Notes: a model not told the origin generated them from the letters alone. DNA of 64,000 nucleotides from Vibrio nigripulchritudo ATCC 27043 (GCF_000222685.1 NZ_AFWJ01000322.1:1-64000), one strand, 5' to 3'; shown: positions 16,572 through 25,974, numbered from the stretch's first letter. Numbers and translations are program-made.

Positions 16572-18623
16572 CTACACCCAGGTCGACACCTTCTGGATCA
16601 GAACATCTTTGGACGCCGGCTTCAGAATGTAGTCGTTCATACCGCTTTCAGAGATGGACTTCAGGGTTTTTTCACATTTCTCACCAGTAAAGCAGATGAT
16701 TGGAATGTCTTTCCCTTTGTACTGGTATTTTTTGTCTCTGATCGCAAGCGTTGTTTCAATGCCGTCCATTTCTGGCATTTCTAAGTCCATCAGAATCAAA
16801 TGAACTTCGTTAGAGTTAAGCAGTTGCAGTGCCTCTCTGCCATTTTCAGCTTGCAGTACTTTATACCCCTGTCTTTCTAGCAACGTCGAGGAATAAAGCC
16901 TTAGGGACGCATTGTCGTCCACAATTAGCAATGTCGTGTTGCCCTTGTAATTGGATGATCTTGTGACCTCACCACTCTTCGAGACTTTTTCGAAAAACAG
17001 TTTATCCAGCTTCACAGCCAGCCCTTTCACAAAGGCATTCACTTCTAACGTTTCGTAAGACAAAATGCGATTAAGGGTCAGGTAATTTAAGATATTGCCT
17101 TCGTACAGGTAGACAATCTTTCCTTCAAAGCTACACAGCTTCTTCTCTAAAGAAATGAAGCGCTTTTGGTCTTCCCTGTAACTGGCCAGATCCACCAAAA
17201 TCACGTCTTGTATCAACTTAGTATCCGTGATTTCCAGCGTTGCGGGTTCACTGTGAGTCAGCTCGTATCCCGTGAAGAACGCATGTGACTGGAGCGCATT
17301 CAATGTTTCACCAACACTACCGACATACAGAAGTGACTTCTCTTTGATGACACCGTCTTTCAGGTTAAACACACGTTCTGAATCGTACTTGGGAAAACGC
17401 AGCTCAAATTGCGTACCTTGGTTCACTTCACTTTCACATTGAATCGTACCGTTGAACGCTTTCATTACCTTACGGCAGAAAGGCAAACCTAGTCCAAAGC
17501 CACCTTTCTTCCCAGAGGTGTAAAAGTCGCTAAATATCTGATCGATGTTTTCGCTGTCGATTCCCGGACCGTTGTCCCCGACAAAAATGGAGTTGTACTC
17601 ATCACCGATATGAAGCTGAATGTCTATTCGAAACCCTACTCGGTGCTTGTAGTAGAGTGCATTTTTCAGCAAGTTGAAAATAACGTAGCGAAGCAGGACG
17701 TCGCTACCGAAAAAGTCTTCCGACTTATCATAAGTCAGGCGAATCAAGCTTCGGTCGGATGCATTACTAAAATGAAAACCATCGATAGAGCTCTCCAGAG
17801 TTTCACCAAGCGAATGGCGACGGAAAGTTGAAGTAGACAAGCGATGCTCATCAATTGAAGTCAGCAGCAGATTGATTGTTTCATTGCCTCGGTCAATCAC
17901 GTCCAGAGAATCATCAAGAATCCCGTTAATCTCATCAAGGCTCTTCGCATCTAAAGGGTAAAAATCCGAAAGCTGCTGCGCATTTCTTTCAGGGAGGAGG
18001 TGTTTCACTACTTCAATGGAACTGTAAACCGCACTGAGCGGATTACGCATTTCATGGGCAATCCCTGCACCAAACGATTTTGCCAGAGACACTCTAGATT
18101 CGTTTTCAGTGAAATTTCGGTAGTAGAAAAGAGTGCCAAATGCATAAGTGAAAAAGAACACTGGCATCAGCGTCCATTCAAAATACGTGACCTGGTCACC
18201 TCCGATAAAGATCGCAAGATAGGCTGCGGCGTAGCCACCCACGCTTTGGAGGAAAACTATTCGAGTATCGTAAATCAGTAATATCTGGAGGAATATGCCA
18301 GACATCAGAGACATGCTCCAAACCATTGACCAGTCATTTTTAAGGAGCATGTACATAAAAAAGAAAGGAATACATACACCTAGTGAAATAACGTAATAAA
18401 TATGGAGATAACGTTTTAAATATATGGGGAGCTTATTTCTCAGTAAAATCGGGACTAACAACAAGCCGCAAATAACACGAAAGCCTAGGTTTTCATAACT
18501 GTCTGGAACAAGCCAAGTCCAGACAAAATAGTAAGCGGGAAAACCAATAATTCCCATTAAAGCGACAATTGTTAAGTTAGGCTCAGCATATTCATAAATC
18601 TTTTTTGCACGTTCAAACTGCAT
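16572..18623 (-). CDS. cqsS: CAI-1 sensor hybrid histidine kinase CqsS
   Basis: About 683 residues. Six membrane helices (residues ~15-170) form the CAI-1 receptor. They are followed by a HisKA domain with GAGIAHEMRNPLS (phospho-His190), an HATPase domain (NLLKNALYY, GDNGPGI, GGFGLGLPFC), and a C-terminal receiver (VDDNASLRLY, Asp in LILMDLEMPEMDG). It phosphorylates LuxU when ligand is low. The start is placed at MQFERAK (18623) because AGGG sits upstream and the length fits known CqsS proteins; the frame is open seven codons earlier. The residue aligning with the ligand-selectivity position is Phe (residue 166 from this start). Confidence 0.95.
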   Translation of the reverse strand: MQFERAKKIYEYAEPNLTIVALMGIIGFPAYYFVWTWLVPDSYENLGFRVICGLLLVPILLRNKLPIYLKRYLHIYYVISLGVCIPFFFMYMLLKNDWSMVWSMSLMSGIFLQILLIYDTRIVFLQSVGGYAAAYLAIFIGGDQVTYFEWTLMPVFFFTYAFGTLFYYRNFTENESRVSLAKSFGAGIAHEMRNPLSAVYSSIEVVKHLLPERNAQQLSDFYPLDAKSLDEINGILDDSLDVIDRGNETINLLLTSIDEHRLSTSTFRRHSLGETLESSIDGFHFSNASDRSLIRLTYDKSEDFFGSDVLLRYVIFNLLKNALYYKHRVGFRIDIQLHIGDEYNSIFVGDNGPGIDSENIDQIFSDFYTSGKKGGFGLGLPFCRKVMKAFNGTIQCESEVNQGTQFELRFPKYDSERVFNLKDGVIKEKSLLYVGSVGETLNALQSHAFFTGYELTHSEPATLEITDTKLIQDVILVDLASYREDQKRFISLEKKLCSFEGKIVYLYEGNILNYLTLNRILSYETLEVNAFVKGLAVKLDKLFFEKVSKSGEVTRSSNYKGNTTLLIVDDNASLRLYSSTLLERQGYKVLQAENGREALQLLNSNEVHLILMDLEMPEMDGIETTLAIRDKKYQYKGKDIPIICFTGEKCEKTLKSISESGMNDYILKPASKDVLIQKVSTWV

Positions 18624-19115
18624 CAGTTTCCCTAGCCTACGCATATTTTTCTAATTGATTTTTGACCGTTAAGTTATAGCACAGAACAGACCTCGTTTCA
18701 TTGAAACTGGATGATTTATGATCTATGCCATAGATTTGTTACAAATTCAGTAACTCACTGTTCAAGCTAAAGAAAATCTACTGTTCAAAAATGAAAAAGC
18801 AAAAGATCAAACCACAGATCTTCGGATTTTCTCAGCAATGTAACCGTTATCACGTTTCATGAATTCAAAGCTTAGAGCCTAAGAAAAACTGATTTATTGA
18901 TATTTTTATAAAACTACAGAATAAAGCTCACATTTTGTTTAGATACTTATGAAGGAAACTCAAGATTTTCAAATAAAAAACACGCCATATGTGCTTTGTT
19001 GATTAATAAATTACGTTGACTCTTCAAATTTGAATCTGGTGTAAATTGTTATGTGTCTTATTTAATATTTAAGAAAAATGTTTTAGCGCAATAACCGATA
19101 AAACACCTCTGTAAT
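18624..19115. other. AT-rich intergenic region upstream of cqsS
   Basis: About 490 bases between the cqsS start and the end of the XRE gene. Very AT-rich, with no open frame carrying a ribosome site. A short palindrome ATCTATGCCATAGAT lies at 18721-18735. It should contain the cqsS promoter, which I could not place confidently. Confidence 0.3.
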
Positions 19116-19886
19116 TTAGGGTATAGAGGTAATATTTGGAATTTCGGGCAACTCTTCATGGTATTTCCCTTTAGCTGCCATAAAACCAAAGGTATAAGGT
19201 GTCACTTTCAGCCCTTCTCTGGCACTCAGTTCCTGACTTTCTCTTAGCTTGTTGAACATCCAGTCTTCTAACTTTTGATTGATCTCCTGAAACTCTTCGT
19301 TAGTGAGTTCTGCGCATAAGGAGATAAGAAACCCATCTTCTTCATCAGCTTTTAAGGCAAGAACCCTCTTTTGCAGGTTAGAGAGCCTTTGACCAGTAAA
19401 AAAGCTAGAAAAGCGCGACCCTTTCTCGAAAGCCGCATGTGCAGGCAGAGTCATTTTACAAGCGTTGTTAAGCCCAAGTTCGACCAGCTCAAGCTGCTCT
19501 AGTTTCCTTAAATAAAGGTGTATCGACGCATCAGTAAGTTGATATTTCTGACCAATATCTTCCACTGATAAGTTTGCTGCCAGTTCACTCCAGAAAGTAA
19601 ACAATGGAGGATACTGTACAAACGCTTCATCCTGATCTTGAGAAAACAAAGGAATCTGGTGGATGTTTTCCTCTGCTTCTTTGAAAAGGTTAGAAAGAGA
19701 ACGCCCCACTACCTGGCTTATTGCAACAAGCCTCTGCATAGAGAGCGGTTGTCCGTCATTCAGCAGGCGTTTCACACTGACCTCTGAAATATCTAATTCG
19801 GCAGCTAACTGCGCATAGGATACGTTAGACTTTTTTAAGTCTCGCTTCAGAATCGTGCAGATTTCTTTTGTTAGCCTGTCATTCAT
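19116..19886 (-). CDS. XRE-family helix-turn-helix regulator
   Basis: 256 residues. An N-terminal Cro/C1-type HTH (SYAQLAAELDISEVSVKRLLNDGQPLSMQRL) is followed by a second helical, winged-helix-like segment (IGQKYQLTDASIHLYLRKLEQLELVEL) and a C-terminal domain I do not recognise. It is divergent from an MFS transporter gene with an inverted repeat between them, the usual layout of a local regulator and its efflux target. The inducer is unknown. Confidence 0.82.
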   Translation of the reverse strand: MNDRLTKEICTILKRDLKKSNVSYAQLAAELDISEVSVKRLLNDGQPLSMQRLVAISQVVGRSLSNLFKEAEENIHQIPLFSQDQDEAFVQYPPLFTFWSELAANLSVEDIGQKYQLTDASIHLYLRKLEQLELVELGLNNACKMTLPAHAAFEKGSRFSSFFTGQRLSNLQKRVLALKADEEDGFLISLCAELTNEEFQEINQKLEDWMFNKLRESQELSAREGLKVTPYTFGFMAAKGKYHEELPEIPNITSIP

Positions 19887-19924
19887 AATAATTTCTCAAG
19901 TCTCGTATCTTCTCACGCCCCCAA

Positions 19925-19966
19925 AAGTATCATATTTGCACCCAAGCCAAACAAACTTTGATACTT
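19925..19966. promoter_or_regulatory. Candidate operator between the XRE and MFS genes
   Basis: AAGTATCA (19925-19932) and its reverse complement TGATACTT (19959-19966) are spaced about three helical turns apart in the divergent promoter region, consistent with a dimeric HTH repressor. Confidence 0.45.
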
Positions 19967-20019
19967 AAGGTCACTTTATGATTCTTTAGTGGTTTTTGAA
20001 GAACATATAACACCCTCTT

Positions 20020-21267
20020 ATGGACAAAAAGCAACTAACAACGAGATTCGGCATACAACAAGCCTTACATTGGTTTGTCACAGGCATCACAATCCCAATT
20101 CTTACCTTGATGTTTCAGGTGAAAGGGTTGGATCTTTTCGATATTGGCATAGTAATGGCGATATGGATTGGGACTACAGCCTGCCTAGAGGTACCACTTG
20201 GCGGCGTGGCAGATGCTTACGGCAGAAAACGTACTTACTTTGCATCTCTTGTTGTAAGCGTTGTCGGAGTTTCGCTGTTGCTCATCGCCGATAACATCTG
20301 GCTTATTTCTCTGGCGGCATTTTTTCTGGGCAGTGGTCGCGCCATCTACTCGGGCACATTAGACGCGTGGTTTTACGACGCTTATCAGAGCGCTCAAGGC
20401 AAAGATCAATATCATGGTCATCTGGCTCAGGTTCAGGTGTTTGTGACGCTCGGCTTAGCCGCTGGTTCTTTGACCGGAGGTTATTTACCCCAAATCAGTA
20501 ACTTGTTTATAGCTTCTTCCAATAACCCTTTTTCAGTCAACTTGGTGGTCGTCATCGCCCTGACCATTTTGCTGTTTGGAATCACTGCAATGCTGCTCAA
20601 CATGGGAAGCAATAACCAACCAAAAGAAGAGCTCGAATCCGCGGCTAATGTTTTAACTTTAAGCCTCAAAACGCTAAAGCACTGCTTTCAGACACCGGTT
20701 ATTTTTCGGGTTATTCAGGGGACAGTTGTATTGGGTATGGCACTGAGTGTCGTCGAGAATCATTGGCAGCCATTCCTTCGCATCGTAATGGATTCTGAAA
20801 ACACGACATACATTCTATTTGGGGTTATCTCAGCACTTTATTTTCTGATGGAAGCGCTCGCATCTCTAGCATCAGTACGAGTCGCAAAGTGGCTGCGTGG
20901 CTCTCATCTCTCAGTATTATTTTACAGTCGAATGGCAGCAGGCATTGCCCTAGTCTTCCTTGCTCAGTCGCAAAACACCTTGATGTTTGCACTTGGCTAC
21001 CTTGGGTTCTTTTTCTTATTTACATTGGGGTGTAATTCAGAAAACATTCTTCTGAACGAAAACACCGAGAGTTCTATGCGCTCTAGCATGCTTTCTGTCA
21101 GCTCTCTGGCAGTAACACTGGGCGGCATGGCAACGTCGCTAGGGTTTGGCTTGCTCTCGCACCGCTATGGCATTCAAGTAAGCTTCATATGTTGCGGAAT
21201 ACTGCTCATCGTCACATCGTTTGTTTACGTGCTAAAACTCAACCACCAGCCTCAAACGGTAACCTAA
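20020..21267 (+). CDS. Major facilitator superfamily transporter
   Basis: 415 residues with twelve predicted membrane helices. The loop 2-3 signature is recognisable as GGVADAYGRKRTY. It is most likely a drug or metabolite exporter of the DHA type. It is divergent from the XRE regulator and ends at a strong terminator. The substrate cannot be inferred. Confidence 0.87.
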   Translation: MDKKQLTTRFGIQQALHWFVTGITIPILTLMFQVKGLDLFDIGIVMAIWIGTTACLEVPLGGVADAYGRKRTYFASLVVSVVGVSLLLIADNIWLISLAAFFLGSGRAIYSGTLDAWFYDAYQSAQGKDQYHGHLAQVQVFVTLGLAAGSLTGGYLPQISNLFIASSNNPFSVNLVVVIALTILLFGITAMLLNMGSNNQPKEELESAANVLTLSLKTLKHCFQTPVIFRVIQGTVVLGMALSVVENHWQPFLRIVMDSENTTYILFGVISALYFLMEALASLASVRVAKWLRGSHLSVLFYSRMAAGIALVFLAQSQNTLMFALGYLGFFFLFTLGCNSENILLNENTESSMRSSMLSVSSLAVTLGGMATSLGFGLLSHRYGIQVSFICCGILLIVTSFVYVLKLNHQPQTVT

Positions 21268-21276
21268 ACTTACGAC

Positions 21277-21302
21277 AAAGCGAGCATACTGCTCGCTTTC
21301 TT
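21277..21302 (+). terminator. Intrinsic terminator of the MFS gene
   Basis: A perfect stem AAAGCGAGCA/TGCTCGCTTT with loop TAC is followed by CTT, nine bases after the stop codon. It could also help end the convergent lipoprotein gene. Confidence 0.8.
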
Positions 21303-21352
21303 AACCCTACACAATGGCATTACGTTAGCTTATGTAATTCTCAGCTCCTGAT

Positions 21353-22510
21353 TTACAGACTGCTGGTAATTCTGTATACGCTTTGTGCCAATTCCTCGTA
21401 ATACGGGTTCCAGGTTAACCTAGCGTGTACCTTGCCTTTTTCTTCATATCCCCAGGCAGATAACCAGACATCTCCTCCCTGTTCGCAGTACTCTGTCGCG
21501 TCTTCATCCAAACTGTTCATGCACATCCTGTGTTCACCGTTTCGACCGTAATAAGGGTTTTCCGGGGCAAACAAAGGGCTCATATGAGAAGCGGTACTGA
21601 TCTGGAACGAATCGAGCTTCATGGTCAATGAAGTAACCGATCCTGCTTCTTCAGAAGCCTCACCGTACCAAAGCAGCTGATTATCCGGGTGTGTGAAATT
21701 TTCCTTATAAAGTGCCTTAACCGCGTCAGGGTCAATAATGCTATCAGCTTCGCTAACCGCGATGAACGTTGGGATGGTCACTTTATTGTTTGAAAGCAAA
21801 TCCCTCACCTTATTTGCACTGGAAGTGTAGGCAATAGCACCATTGATAGGGGCTGAACTATAACGAGCCAGATTATCTTCTTCAGTATTGAAACCATCAA
21901 AAAACAGAGACGCTAGCGGCGCAAGCTTCTCTATGAAAGGAGTGCGAGACTGAAACCCAGGAGAAAACAAAATCAGCCCGTCAATGTCCCCTTGCTCAAG
22001 GCTATGAATTGTCACCAGGTTTCCACCGGTCGAAAAGCCGCCTAACCAGACTTCGTCATACTCTGTTTTCAACATGTTCGCGTAATGGTCAACCAGCAAT
22101 TGCCAGTCTGAGTAGTTTGGCAGCATCAAATCTGCTGGTTTGCTGCCGTGCCCAGGAAGTAACACAGTCTGAACATAGAACCCTTGTTCCTGAAGCGTTT
22201 TGCCAATGTCAGAAAAACTGTATGGCGAATCCCCCAAGCCATGAACCAGAAGAATGGCTCTTTCCGTTTCTTGTTCTGGTCTCAACTCAAACGGCATGTT
22301 CATGGCGAGTTCTTTCTCGCGATCGGAGCTTATGAATTCTCGATTCTTGACCAGAAACTCTTCGGTTGTTTGTAAGTAATCTGTAAAAGTTGGCTGAATG
22401 TAGTTGTAGTACTGCGAAGACTGGTTAAGTGATATTTGACTGCTTGAAGAACAGCCTGCAATCGCAAGAACAAGCGCGAAAATTACGGTCAGTTTGGTCA
22501 GAGTATGCAT
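21353..22510 (-). CDS. Lipoprotein alpha/beta hydrolase
   Basis: About 385 residues. A lipoprotein signal with lipobox LAIAGC places it in the envelope. The hydrolase core has LLVHGLGDSPYSF, a nucleophile in LGGFSTGGNL (GFSTG), the acid in SEADSIIDPD and a His in STASHMSPLF. It resembles carboxylesterase/monoacylglycerol-lipase-type enzymes. The start is ATG 22510; a TTG three codons earlier is less likely. It is divergent from another hydrolase across a symmetric pair of operators and may share a regulator with it. Substrate unknown. Confidence 0.85.
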   Translation of the reverse strand: MHTLTKLTVIFALVLAIAGCSSSSQISLNQSSQYYNYIQPTFTDYLQTTEEFLVKNREFISSDREKELAMNMPFELRPEQETERAILLVHGLGDSPYSFSDIGKTLQEQGFYVQTVLLPGHGSKPADLMLPNYSDWQLLVDHYANMLKTEYDEVWLGGFSTGGNLVTIHSLEQGDIDGLILFSPGFQSRTPFIEKLAPLASLFFDGFNTEEDNLARYSSAPINGAIAYTSSANKVRDLLSNNKVTIPTFIAVSEADSIIDPDAVKALYKENFTHPDNQLLWYGEASEEAGSVTSLTMKLDSFQISTASHMSPLFAPENPYYGRNGEHRMCMNSLDEDATEYCEQGGDVWLSAWGYEEKGKVHARLTWNPYYEELAQSVYRITSSL

Positions 22511-22573
22511 GGTTCTCAATGGTTCGTTCTATCTTGGTTAAGTGCATTTCATAGTAGACCGGGTTTTCTATGC

Positions 22574-22610
22574 AGTCAGTGCACAAAACCGCGCATCTTG
22601 TATACGAAAA
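22574..22610. promoter_or_regulatory. Operator arm 1 (mirror pair)
   Basis: The sequence AGTCAGTGCACAAAAC followed by CGCA and TGTATAC is found here and again in inverse orientation at 22713-22748. The arm ends 64 bases from the lipoprotein start. Confidence 0.7.
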
Positions 22611-22712
22611 TACAATATCAACACATTTTTGAACCTAAGAAATTGGCAGTTGTTCTTTATTTATGTGCATTCCTTAATGGACACAGAACCGAGCGTTTTA
22701 GTTCAATCGGGA

Positions 22713-22748
22713 TTTTGTATACACATTGCGGAGTTTTGTGCACTGACT
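22713..22748. promoter_or_regulatory. Operator arm 2 (mirror pair)
   Basis: Inverse copy of arm 1: GTATACA ... TGCG ... GTTTTGTGCACTGACT. It ends 59 bases from the start of the hydrolase at 22807, so the two arms are placed symmetrically on the two divergent genes. The AraC regulator at 23798 is the natural candidate to bind them. Confidence 0.7.
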
Positions 22749-22806
22749 AAAAATTCCTCACAAGTACGATAGTCACATCAACACAACAAGACAGAGAGAT
22801 AACGTG

Positions 22807-23736
22807 ATGAAAGTACAGAAAGTAGAATTCAAAAGCTTAGGATTAACACTTGCCGGCAATTTATATCTTCCAGAGGAATTCGCCCCTAATCAGCAATATA
22901 AAACTATTGTAGTTACACCACCTGCCCACCAGATAAAAGAACAGACCGCAGCCGTGTATGGTCCGATTTTCGCGAAACTCGGCTTCGTCTACCTTGCTTT
23001 TGATTACAACAGCAAAGGCGAATCTGAAAGCTATAAAGAAGGTTTTCGAAATGATGAAAATAGCTTCCGTAAGCATGAAGACCTGCGTAATGCCATTTCC
23101 TACCTGTGTTCCCTACCCTATGTAGACCAAAACAAGTTGTATGGCGTTGGGATTTGCGGCGGCGGCAACATTATGAGCAGCGTTCTGATTACAGATTTGC
23201 GCGTAAAAGCCTTCGCTTCAATCAGTGCAATGCTGGCAACCGACAACGTGTTCTACAGCGACAAAGCGGCTTATCAAGGTATGATCACAGCGGCAAACCA
23301 AGCACGACAACGCATGTTTGAATCCGAACAGTCTGAAACTTTCGACTTATTTGGATACGAAGATCCTGACTATCTTGAAAAGAACCCAAACCTTCCAGGT
23401 GCACAGTTAGAAGGCTATGAGTTTTATGGGACAAAACGTGCTGGTTCCGAAACTTATCCAAGGTTTTCTAACTACGTACTGAGCAACATCTATGAGTCCG
23501 CTCCCATTAACATTGGTGAGCAATACGCAGACCGCATGGTTCAACCATTCCTGGGTGTGGTGGGTGAAAAGGCTGATACCGCAATATCAACGGAGCTGTT
23601 TTATGAAAAAGTCACCTCAGAGAAAGCGCTTTTTAAGGTGCTAGGCGCAAGTCATGTAGACTTGTATGACGTAGAGGAATACGTAAACGTCGCTGCTGAG
23701 AAAATTGCCCAATTTTTTGATGGTCAGGCACAGTAA
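22807..23736 (+). CDS. Alpha/beta hydrolase with cysteine elbow (YcjY-like)
   Basis: About 309 residues, COG1073-type hydrolase. The nucleophile elbow is GVGICGGGN, so a cysteine sits where serine usually does, as in dienelactone hydrolases. The acid and His are likely in VVGEKADT and LGASHVDLYD. ATG 22807 follows GAGATAACGTG; a GTG one codon earlier is possible. The AraC regulator follows 61 bases downstream after a hairpin, so they may form one unit. It is cytoplasmic by absence of a signal. Substrate unknown. Confidence 0.82.
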   Translation: MKVQKVEFKSLGLTLAGNLYLPEEFAPNQQYKTIVVTPPAHQIKEQTAAVYGPIFAKLGFVYLAFDYNSKGESESYKEGFRNDENSFRKHEDLRNAISYLCSLPYVDQNKLYGVGICGGGNIMSSVLITDLRVKAFASISAMLATDNVFYSDKAAYQGMITAANQARQRMFESEQSETFDLFGYEDPDYLEKNPNLPGAQLEGYEFYGTKRAGSETYPRFSNYVLSNIYESAPINIGEQYADRMVQPFLGVVGEKADTAISTELFYEKVTSEKALFKVLGASHVDLYDVEEYVNVAAEKIAQFFDGQAQ

Positions 23737-23755
23737 ATCAACGCGACTACGATTA

Positions 23756-23780
23756 CAGTGGTAGGTAAAACCTACCACTG
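23756..23780 (+). other. Perfect 11-bp hairpin between hydrolase and araC-type gene
   Basis: CAGTGGTAGGT and its exact reverse complement flank a three-base loop. There is no U-tract. It may protect the hydrolase mRNA end, attenuate the regulator, or be a protein-binding palindrome. Confidence 0.6.
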
Positions 23781-23797
23781 ACAACACAGGTTTTAGC

Positions 23798-24715
23798 ATG
23801 AAAAAATACCACTTCGCGAGTATTACAGAACAAAACGAATTAATGAGGATTCGACCGCCCGAGCACCCTTTGCTGGACGTCATCAAAATTAATTCGAAGA
23901 AAGAAGACAATCCGTTGAGCTGCGAAGACGGCTTCACGATTTCAGCCAACTTCTATTCAATCTCGCTGAAACACATCACTTCGGGTGAACTGCTTTACGG
24001 ACGAACAAAGTATGATTGCTCCAATGGCACCATGCTTTTCATTGCTCCTGAACAGCAGTTATCAGGAGTGGGCATAAAAGTGGATTCTGTCGCCAGAACC
24101 ATTTGCTTTCACGAAGACTACATCCGAGGTCATAAACTGCAGGAGGAAATTAAGAAGTATCACTTCTTTAACTATTCAGTGAACGAAGCCCTTCACCTTT
24201 CCCCAAAAGAAGAAAAGCAAATGGCGGTGATCTTCGACGCCATCGAAGCGGAATATCACAATAATCTCGATGCGTTTACTAAAGAACTGATTCTGTCGCA
24301 GTTGAGCACTCTTCTTATGTATTCAAATCGCTATTATTATCGCCAGTTTTTGATGCGAAAAGAGCTGGATACCTCCGTTTACGATAGGTTTTCAAAACTA
24401 CTTGAAGCCCGAATCCAGTCAGTGGTCGATGAATCATCAAGCATTCCAGAGGTGGAGGAACTGGCGCAAAGTATGAATATGACGAGCCGTTACTTAAGTG
24501 ATGCGCTAAAAGCTGAAACGGGGAACACCACGAAAGACTGGATTCACAAAGCACTGATTGAACGATCGAAAGACCTTCTGCTATCCACTAAGGATTCCGT
24601 AGCAACAATCGCCTATTCTCTGGGTTTTGAGTATCCACAGTATTTTTCGAGGCTGTTTAAGAACAAGGTGGGTATGACGCCGTCTGAATATCGCACGGAA
24701 AACATCACACATTAG
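23798..24715 (+). CDS. AraC-family transcriptional regulator
   Basis: 305 residues. The N-terminal ligand/cupin-like part is divergent (CSNGTMLFIAPEQQL). The C-terminal double HTH is typical: VEELAQSMNMTSRYLSDALKAETG and VATIAYSLGFEYPQYFSRLFKNKVGMTPSEYR. It lies just downstream of the cysteine hydrolase and probably controls the divergent hydrolase pair through the mirror operators upstream. This link is inferred from position. Confidence 0.9.
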   Translation: MKKYHFASITEQNELMRIRPPEHPLLDVIKINSKKEDNPLSCEDGFTISANFYSISLKHITSGELLYGRTKYDCSNGTMLFIAPEQQLSGVGIKVDSVARTICFHEDYIRGHKLQEEIKKYHFFNYSVNEALHLSPKEEKQMAVIFDAIEAEYHNNLDAFTKELILSQLSTLLMYSNRYYYRQFLMRKELDTSVYDRFSKLLEARIQSVVDESSSIPEVEELAQSMNMTSRYLSDALKAETGNTTKDWIHKALIERSKDLLLSTKDSVATIAYSLGFEYPQYFSRLFKNKVGMTPSEYRTENITH

Positions 24716-24730
24716 TGCGGTCAAGATCAA

Positions 24731-24760
24731 AAAAAGCGAGCTGTCTGAGCTCGCCTTTTT
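24731..24760. terminator. Bidirectional terminator between the AraC gene and ackA
   Basis: The stem GCGAGCT/AGCTCGC with five-base loop is flanked by AAAAA and CTTTTT, between convergent genes. Confidence 0.88.
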
Positions 24761-24780
24761 CATATCAATTTCAAGTCAAT

Positions 24781-25974
24781 TTACAGCAGTTCAACCGACT
24801 GCTGAGCAATCACAAATTCTTCGTTAGTTGGAATCACCATTGCCACCGCATCAAGTGTATCCGATTTACCAATGATGCCTGACTCGCCAAAGCGTGCCGC
24901 TTCATTACCGTTCTCGTCTTCGACAAAACCAAGAAGCTTCAGGTTTTTCAAGATTTCACGGCGAATAGGCAGAGAGTTTTCACCAATACCGCCCGTGAAG
25001 ATGATGGCATCCAGATCATTAAGTGGAATCAGGTAAGAACCAATGTACTTGGCAACGCGATAGGTGAACACTTCAAATGCCAGTTTCGCACCTTCATGCC
25101 CTTCTTCCATGGCGTCTAAAATGCCTCGTGCATCAGAAGTAAGCCCAGACACTCCCAAGAAGCCAGATTTCTTATTCAGAGTCTCGAATACTTTTTCCTG
25201 GCTCCAGCCTTTCTTCATCAGAAATTCAATGATGCCTGGGTCCAGGTCGCCAGAACGAGTTCCCATCATTAACCCAGCAAGAGGTGTAAAGCCCATAGAG
25301 GTGTCCACCGATTCCCCATTGCTGATTGCACAGACAGATGCACCGTTTCCTAGGTGAACCGAGATAAAGCTGGATTCGTTTACTGGCTTGTTTAGCATTT
25401 TTGCTGCTTCACGGCTCACGTAGTAGTGGCTGGTTCCGTGGAAACCGTATCGACGAATACCATATTCTTTGTACAACTCGTTAGAGATTGCGCCTGTGAA
25501 GGCTTTCTGAGGCATGGTTTGGTGGAATGCGGTGTCGAATACAGCGAATTGAGGCAACGCCGGAAAGGCATTCATTGCTGCACGAATACCGGTTGCGCCT
25601 GCTGGGTTATGCAGCGGGGCCAGATCAGCCAGAGCTTCAATTTCTTCCAGAACATCCTGATTAATTCGCACAGTTTGTGTAAAGCGCTCACCACCATGAA
25701 CAATTCGGTGCCCAACAGCAACGATCTTGTCACTCAGTTGATACTCTTCAATCAAGGCTACAATGCGGTTGATGGCATGCTGATGGTGCTGTTCAGGAGC
25801 TGTGATGGCTTCTTCTGTTTTATTCCCTTGATATTTCCAACTGATTTCGGCTTCTGGCAACCCGAAACACTCCCCTAAACCACTTACGATTGCTTCTCCG
25901 GTTTCGGAATTGATCACAGCAAACTTAAGGGATGAACTGCCTGAATTGATAACCAGAACAAAGGAATTAGACAT
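24781..25974 (-). CDS. ackA: Acetate kinase
   Basis: 397 residues, full-length ASKHA-fold kinase. Family blocks are VLVINSGSSSLKFAV at the N-terminus, GHRIVHGGERFT, FDTAFHQTMP, RYGFHGTSHYYV and the FTGGIGENS motif. It interconverts acetyl phosphate plus ADP with acetate plus ATP. No pta is adjacent, which suggests a second, stand-alone acetate kinase separate from an ackA-pta operon elsewhere (inference). It is monocistronic. Confidence 0.95.
   Translation of the reverse strand: MSNSFVLVINSGSSSLKFAVINSETGEAIVSGLGECFGLPEAEISWKYQGNKTEEAITAPEQHHQHAINRIVALIEEYQLSDKIVAVGHRIVHGGERFTQTVRINQDVLEEIEALADLAPLHNPAGATGIRAAMNAFPALPQFAVFDTAFHQTMPQKAFTGAISNELYKEYGIRRYGFHGTSHYYVSREAAKMLNKPVNESSFISVHLGNGASVCAISNGESVDTSMGFTPLAGLMMGTRSGDLDPGIIEFLMKKGWSQEKVFETLNKKSGFLGVSGLTSDARGILDAMEEGHEGAKLAFEVFTYRVAKYIGSYLIPLNDLDAIIFTGGIGENSLPIRREILKNLKLLGFVEDENGNEAARFGESGIIGKSDTLDAVAMVIPTNEEFVIAQQSVELL

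Noticed and set aside
22505-22772. Two overlapping open frames across the operator region
   Set aside because: They cover the mirror operators and have no ribosome site; the inverted repeat explains the sequence better.
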